From Bdellovibrio bacteriovorus (lineage in GTDB: Bacteria; Bdellovibrionota; Bdellovibrionia; Bdellovibrionales; Bdellovibrionaceae), in NCBI RefSeq assembly GCF_001592735.1, contig NZ_LUKE01000001.1:1809120-1873119 (forward strand): DNA of 64,000 bases, in the 5' to 3' direction. Positions 62,010-64,000 of the stretch are shown here, piece after piece. The stretch's first letter is position 1. Each line of letters starts with the position of its first letter. The position numbers were made by a program, and so were the translations under genes. Below the pieces are notes generated by a model. It ran no database searches. It was not told where the DNA came from and saw nothing but the letters and a program-made list of their open reading frames with translations.

Positions 62010-62876
62010 TTGCTGCGCTCGCGTTGGGCTTTTTGGGTTTCTCTTTTTACGGTGTTTTATTTTTCTTTTTCTTGTTTTGCGGAATCTTTGAATTCGGCGG
62101 CGGTCAGTGTGGGGGAACCCTCTGCTCAGGTCGCTGGCGCTCCTGAGGCCGTTAGTGTTGATGGTAAAAATTTAGATCGTTCTAAATTTATTGCTGCGCC
62201 TTCTCGATTTATGCGTAAGCCTCAACAGAAAACTCCGGATCAAAAGTTGCGTGAAGTTTCTGATATGTATGAAAAGCATTTTCTTCGTCAGATGACAAAG
62301 GCCATGCGATCTACCGTACAAGAGAGTGGATTCATCCAAGCGAATAATGCAGAGAAAATTTTTCGTGAGCAGTTAGATGAGCAGTACGTTGAGAAGTGGG
62401 CGGCTCGTGGGGGTATCGGTTTTTCGGATTTGATTTACAATCAATTGGTTGAAAAATTTGGTGCGCAGTTGGGAATGAAAGCGAAGGTTGAAAAACCAAA
62501 AGGTCCTTTGCCATTGGATCGGGCTAAAAATTTTCAGCATCCGGGAAAGTCTAAATCGACATTGTCTTATCGCATTGATGTGGCTCCAGAAATCTTGGGG
62601 AATGTTCCTCGACCTGGGGCTAGGGACGTGAAAGCCCCTTGGGCTGGGCGTTTCGGGGCAGTGACAGAATTAACTGATCATCAAACTCAGGTAGAAATTG
62701 AACACGACAATGGTCTGAAATCTCAGGTCGTTTTTAAAGGCTCACTGTCAAAACTTTTTACAGGGGACAAAGTGCAAGCTGGCGACACCCTTGGGTTTTT
62801 AAGTTCTGAAGCAAAATCGATATATTGGACCGTTGAAACAGACAAGACCCCTAGACCACAAACTGTCTCAGAATGA
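62010..62876 (+). CDS. flgJ: FlgJ-like rod-binding protein fused to a degenerate LytM (M23) domain
   Basis: The 288-residue product is read from a TTG at 62010, opening a signal peptide (WAFWVSLFTVFYFSFSCFA); the true start is uncertain because the frame stays open back through the repeat element to 61791. Residues about 78-152 match the FlgJ rod-binding domain (YEKHFLRQMTKAMRSTVQES, AEKIFREQLDEQYVEKW). Instead of the muramidase domain, the C-terminal 80 residues resemble LytM/M23 (APWAGRFGAVTELTDHQTQV, EIEHDNGLKSQVVF, SLSKLFTGDKVQAGDTLGFL), but the zinc-binding HxxxD and HxH motifs are missing. It probably caps the rod and contacts peptidoglycan without cutting it. Confidence 0.82.
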   Translation: MLRSRWAFWVSLFTVFYFSFSCFAESLNSAAVSVGEPSAQVAGAPEAVSVDGKNLDRSKFIAAPSRFMRKPQQKTPDQKLREVSDMYEKHFLRQMTKAMRSTVQESGFIQANNAEKIFREQLDEQYVEKWAARGGIGFSDLIYNQLVEKFGAQLGMKAKVEKPKGPLPLDRAKNFQHPGKSKSTLSYRIDVAPEILGNVPRPGARDVKAPWAGRFGAVTELTDHQTQVEIEHDNGLKSQVVFKGSLSKLFTGDKVQAGDTLGFLSSEAKSIYWTVETDKTPRPQTVSE

Positions 62877-62922
62877 TTTGGTGTAACTTGTCCCATTGTG
62901 ATACTATAAAATGAATTATACA

Positions 62923-62940
62923 GAGTGTGATCTAACACTC
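62923..62940 (+). other. Short stem-loop in the flgM leader
   Basis: GAGTGT (62923-62928) pairs with ACACTC (62935-62940) around GATCTA, 19 bases before the flgM start, between flgJ and the GGAGG ribosome-binding site. A TATAAA sequence 27 bases upstream of it could be part of a promoter, but no matching -35 is evident. Confidence 0.35.
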
Positions 62941-62959
62941 GAAAGTATGGAGGCTCTCA

Positions 62960-63292
62960 ATGAAGATCACTCATAACAAAATCGGACAGAATTTGAATCT
63001 TACTGATTCAGCTAAATCCGACAAAGCCGGTGGCATTGCATCGAAATCTGCAGGCATCGGTAACGCAAACAAAGCAGATGCTTTGATGGGTTCTTCTCTT
63101 GGTGAATCTACGAAAGTAGAATTGTCTCCAAAAGCTCAAGAAGCAAAACGCATTAAAGAATTAGCAATGGCGGCTCCGGATGTGGATGAAGCCAAAGTTG
63201 CAAAATTCAGACAGCTTATCGACGAAGGCAAATATAAAACGGACGCTAAGGCCATCGCCGACAAAATGGTCGACGAGCATTTGGAATTTTAG
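62960..63292 (+). CDS. flgM: FlgM-family anti-sigma-28 factor
   Basis: FlgM holds sigma-28 (FliA) inactive until the hook is complete and it is exported. The 110-residue protein has a polar, disordered N-terminal half (ITHNKIGQNLNLTDSAKSD) and the conserved C-terminal sigma-binding segment: VELSPKAQEAKRIKELA, then VAKFRQLIDEGKYKTDAKAI and KMVDEHL. A GGAGG site precedes the ATG. It lies between flgJ and flgN in the expected order for flagellar operons. Confidence 0.92.
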   Translation: MKITHNKIGQNLNLTDSAKSDKAGGIASKSAGIGNANKADALMGSSLGESTKVELSPKAQEAKRIKELAMAAPDVDEAKVAKFRQLIDEGKYKTDAKAIADKMVDEHLEF

Positions 63293-63315
63293 TCGGCGGA
63301 CGCCGGCAGAGCGGA

Positions 63316-63351
63316 GCGGCTTCGGGCCGCAGAGCTGGAGCAGCACCAGCT
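63316..63351 (+). other. Two tandem hairpins between flgM and flgN
   Basis: GCGGC/GCCGC (63316-63320 with 63326-63330) and AGCTGG/CCAGCT (63333-63338 with 63346-63351) follow one another directly after the flgM stop, with only a weak A/T tail. They may attenuate transcription into flgN or stabilise the flgM mRNA. Confidence 0.5.
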
Positions 63352-63398
63352 TGCAAAAATAAAAATCTGCACAACTCATCAAGGATGATGGAGAACGA

Positions 63399-63917
63399 AT
63401 GGACACTACAGTAGAACGTGCATTTCAAAAGTTAGAAGCCAATCTCGAAGAGCTTACCAAGATCTATCGTTCACTTTTAGACATCGTTCGCAAAGAAAAA
63501 GATCTTTTGGTTAAAGCCGATCTTCCGGCGCTAGATGAAAGCAATAAACTTAAAGAAGACCTTCTTTTCAAGCTTCGTGCTCAAGACGCCTTACGTGCGC
63601 GTTACGCGATGGACTTAGCAACCATGGTTGGAGCCGACGTTGAAAATCCACGTTTGCTGGAACTTGCTCAAAAACTTGCAGGCACTCCAGCGGCAGATCG
63701 CTTGCGCACTCAACACTCCGCGCTCGATGTGCTTATCAAACGCATCACTGACATTAACAAAGAAAATGAAGAATACGCAAAATCCGCTCTAGGCACATTG
63801 AATGGTGCTTTGAACGATGTGAAAGACTCACTTGCCGGCAAAAAAACTTACGGCGGCAAAGGCCAATACAAAACGGGACCACAAGTAGCAGGTAATTTCG
63901 TTAGTAAAGAGGCTTAA
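63399..63917 (+). CDS. flgN: FlgN-like flagellar export chaperone
   Basis: A 172-residue helical protein matching the FlgN family by position and composition: long amphipathic helices with the pattern LEELTKIYRSLLDIVRKEKD followed by LLVKADLPALDESNKLKED, and a C-terminal helix, KRITDINKENEEYAKSAL. FlgN binds hook-filament junction proteins FlgK and FlgL before export. flgM-flgN is the usual order. The last 30 residues are Gly/Lys-rich and probably disordered. GATGGAGAACGA precedes the ATG. Confidence 0.85.
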   Translation: MDTTVERAFQKLEANLEELTKIYRSLLDIVRKEKDLLVKADLPALDESNKLKEDLLFKLRAQDALRARYAMDLATMVGADVENPRLLELAQKLAGTPAADRLRTQHSALDVLIKRITDINKENEEYAKSALGTLNGALNDVKDSLAGKKTYGGKGQYKTGPQVAGNFVSKEA

Positions 63918-63924
63918 TTTATAA

Positions 63925-64000
63925 ATGCGCTCAGGAAGAGCCATTTTAGAAAAAGTGTACACAACTACGATGTACACCAGGAGGAACGAGTACTTATATT
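63925..64000 (+). promoter_or_regulatory. Leader of the next gene (probably flgK), with hairpin and ribosome-binding site
   Basis: A short open frame starts at 63925 and stays open to the window end but has only 25 codons and no supporting motif. GTGTACA (63955-63961) pairs with TGTACAC (63971-63977), and a perfect AGGAGG follows at 63979-63984, so a new gene should start at or just beyond the right edge. By operon order flgK is expected. Confidence 0.45.

Overview
The window looks like chromosomal DNA of a Bdellovibrio-type predatory bacterium (Bdellovibrionota). The evidence is the gene content rather than any one marker: a TIGR02147-family regulator followed by small secreted proteins, a secreted fibre protein with an S74 self-cleaving chaperone, lipoproteins whose signal peptides end in FQNC, hybrid sensor kinases, many secreted proteins without recognisable family, and a flagellar operon ordered flgF-flgG-flgA-flgH-flgI-flgJ-flgM-flgN. 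Coding density is high and genes are often translationally coupled. I see no rRNA, tRNA, CRISPR array, prophage or transposase.

Layout. 1-2190: the 5' end of an MFS transporter gene and two secreted proteins. 2173-6122 (minus): a housekeeping cluster yggU, divIVA, proC, yggS, with a trypsin-like lipoprotein and maf. 6151-12866 (plus): tadC, a DUF192 gene, three membrane proteins carrying four FHA domains, and a protein that looks like a PP2C phosphatase stripped of its metal ligands. 12875-17553: a sulfatase-like protein lacking the usual active-site residues, divergent from an exbB/exbD pair, then an Ig-like lipoprotein on a Gly/Ser stalk and a secreted protein. 17697-20218: lipid and amino-acid genes (DGK1/SEC59-type kinase, pssA, asd). 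20249-20401: a palindromic element. 20574-22996: a CFI-box-CTERM protein with a predicted outer-membrane partner. 23075-25869: small secreted proteins, truA, rplM-rpsI. 26109-31024: surface and secreted proteins, including the S74 fibre and the TIGR02147 operon. 31195-34225: a hybrid kinase and a lipoprotein. 34236-40025 (minus): a GT-C glycosyltransferase, alaS, recX, a metallophosphoesterase. 40150-45003: a degenerate acyl-CoA synthetase, pgpA, pncC, recA. 45176-50919: a second hybrid kinase, an OmpA-like lipoprotein, a lone receiver protein, a subtilase. 51013-56908: glutathione peroxidase, twin Cys/Gly-rich secreted paralogues, lysC, a lytic transglycosylase. 57127-64000: the flagellar rod and ring operon, running toward flgK.

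How the parts fit. The tadC-FHA block reads as one translationally coupled operon, probably a regulatory or scaffolding module attached to a Tad-type inner-membrane machine; whether it is undescribed cannot be judged from sequence alone. A recurring theme is enzyme folds whose catalytic motifs are lost: PP2C-like (12180), sulfatase-like (12875), acyl-CoA synthetase-like (40150), and the LytM domain fused to FlgJ (62010). Two unrelated elements with long terminal inverted repeats (20249-20401 and 61772-61946) are the clearest non-coding structures; the second interrupts the otherwise tightly packed flagellar operon.
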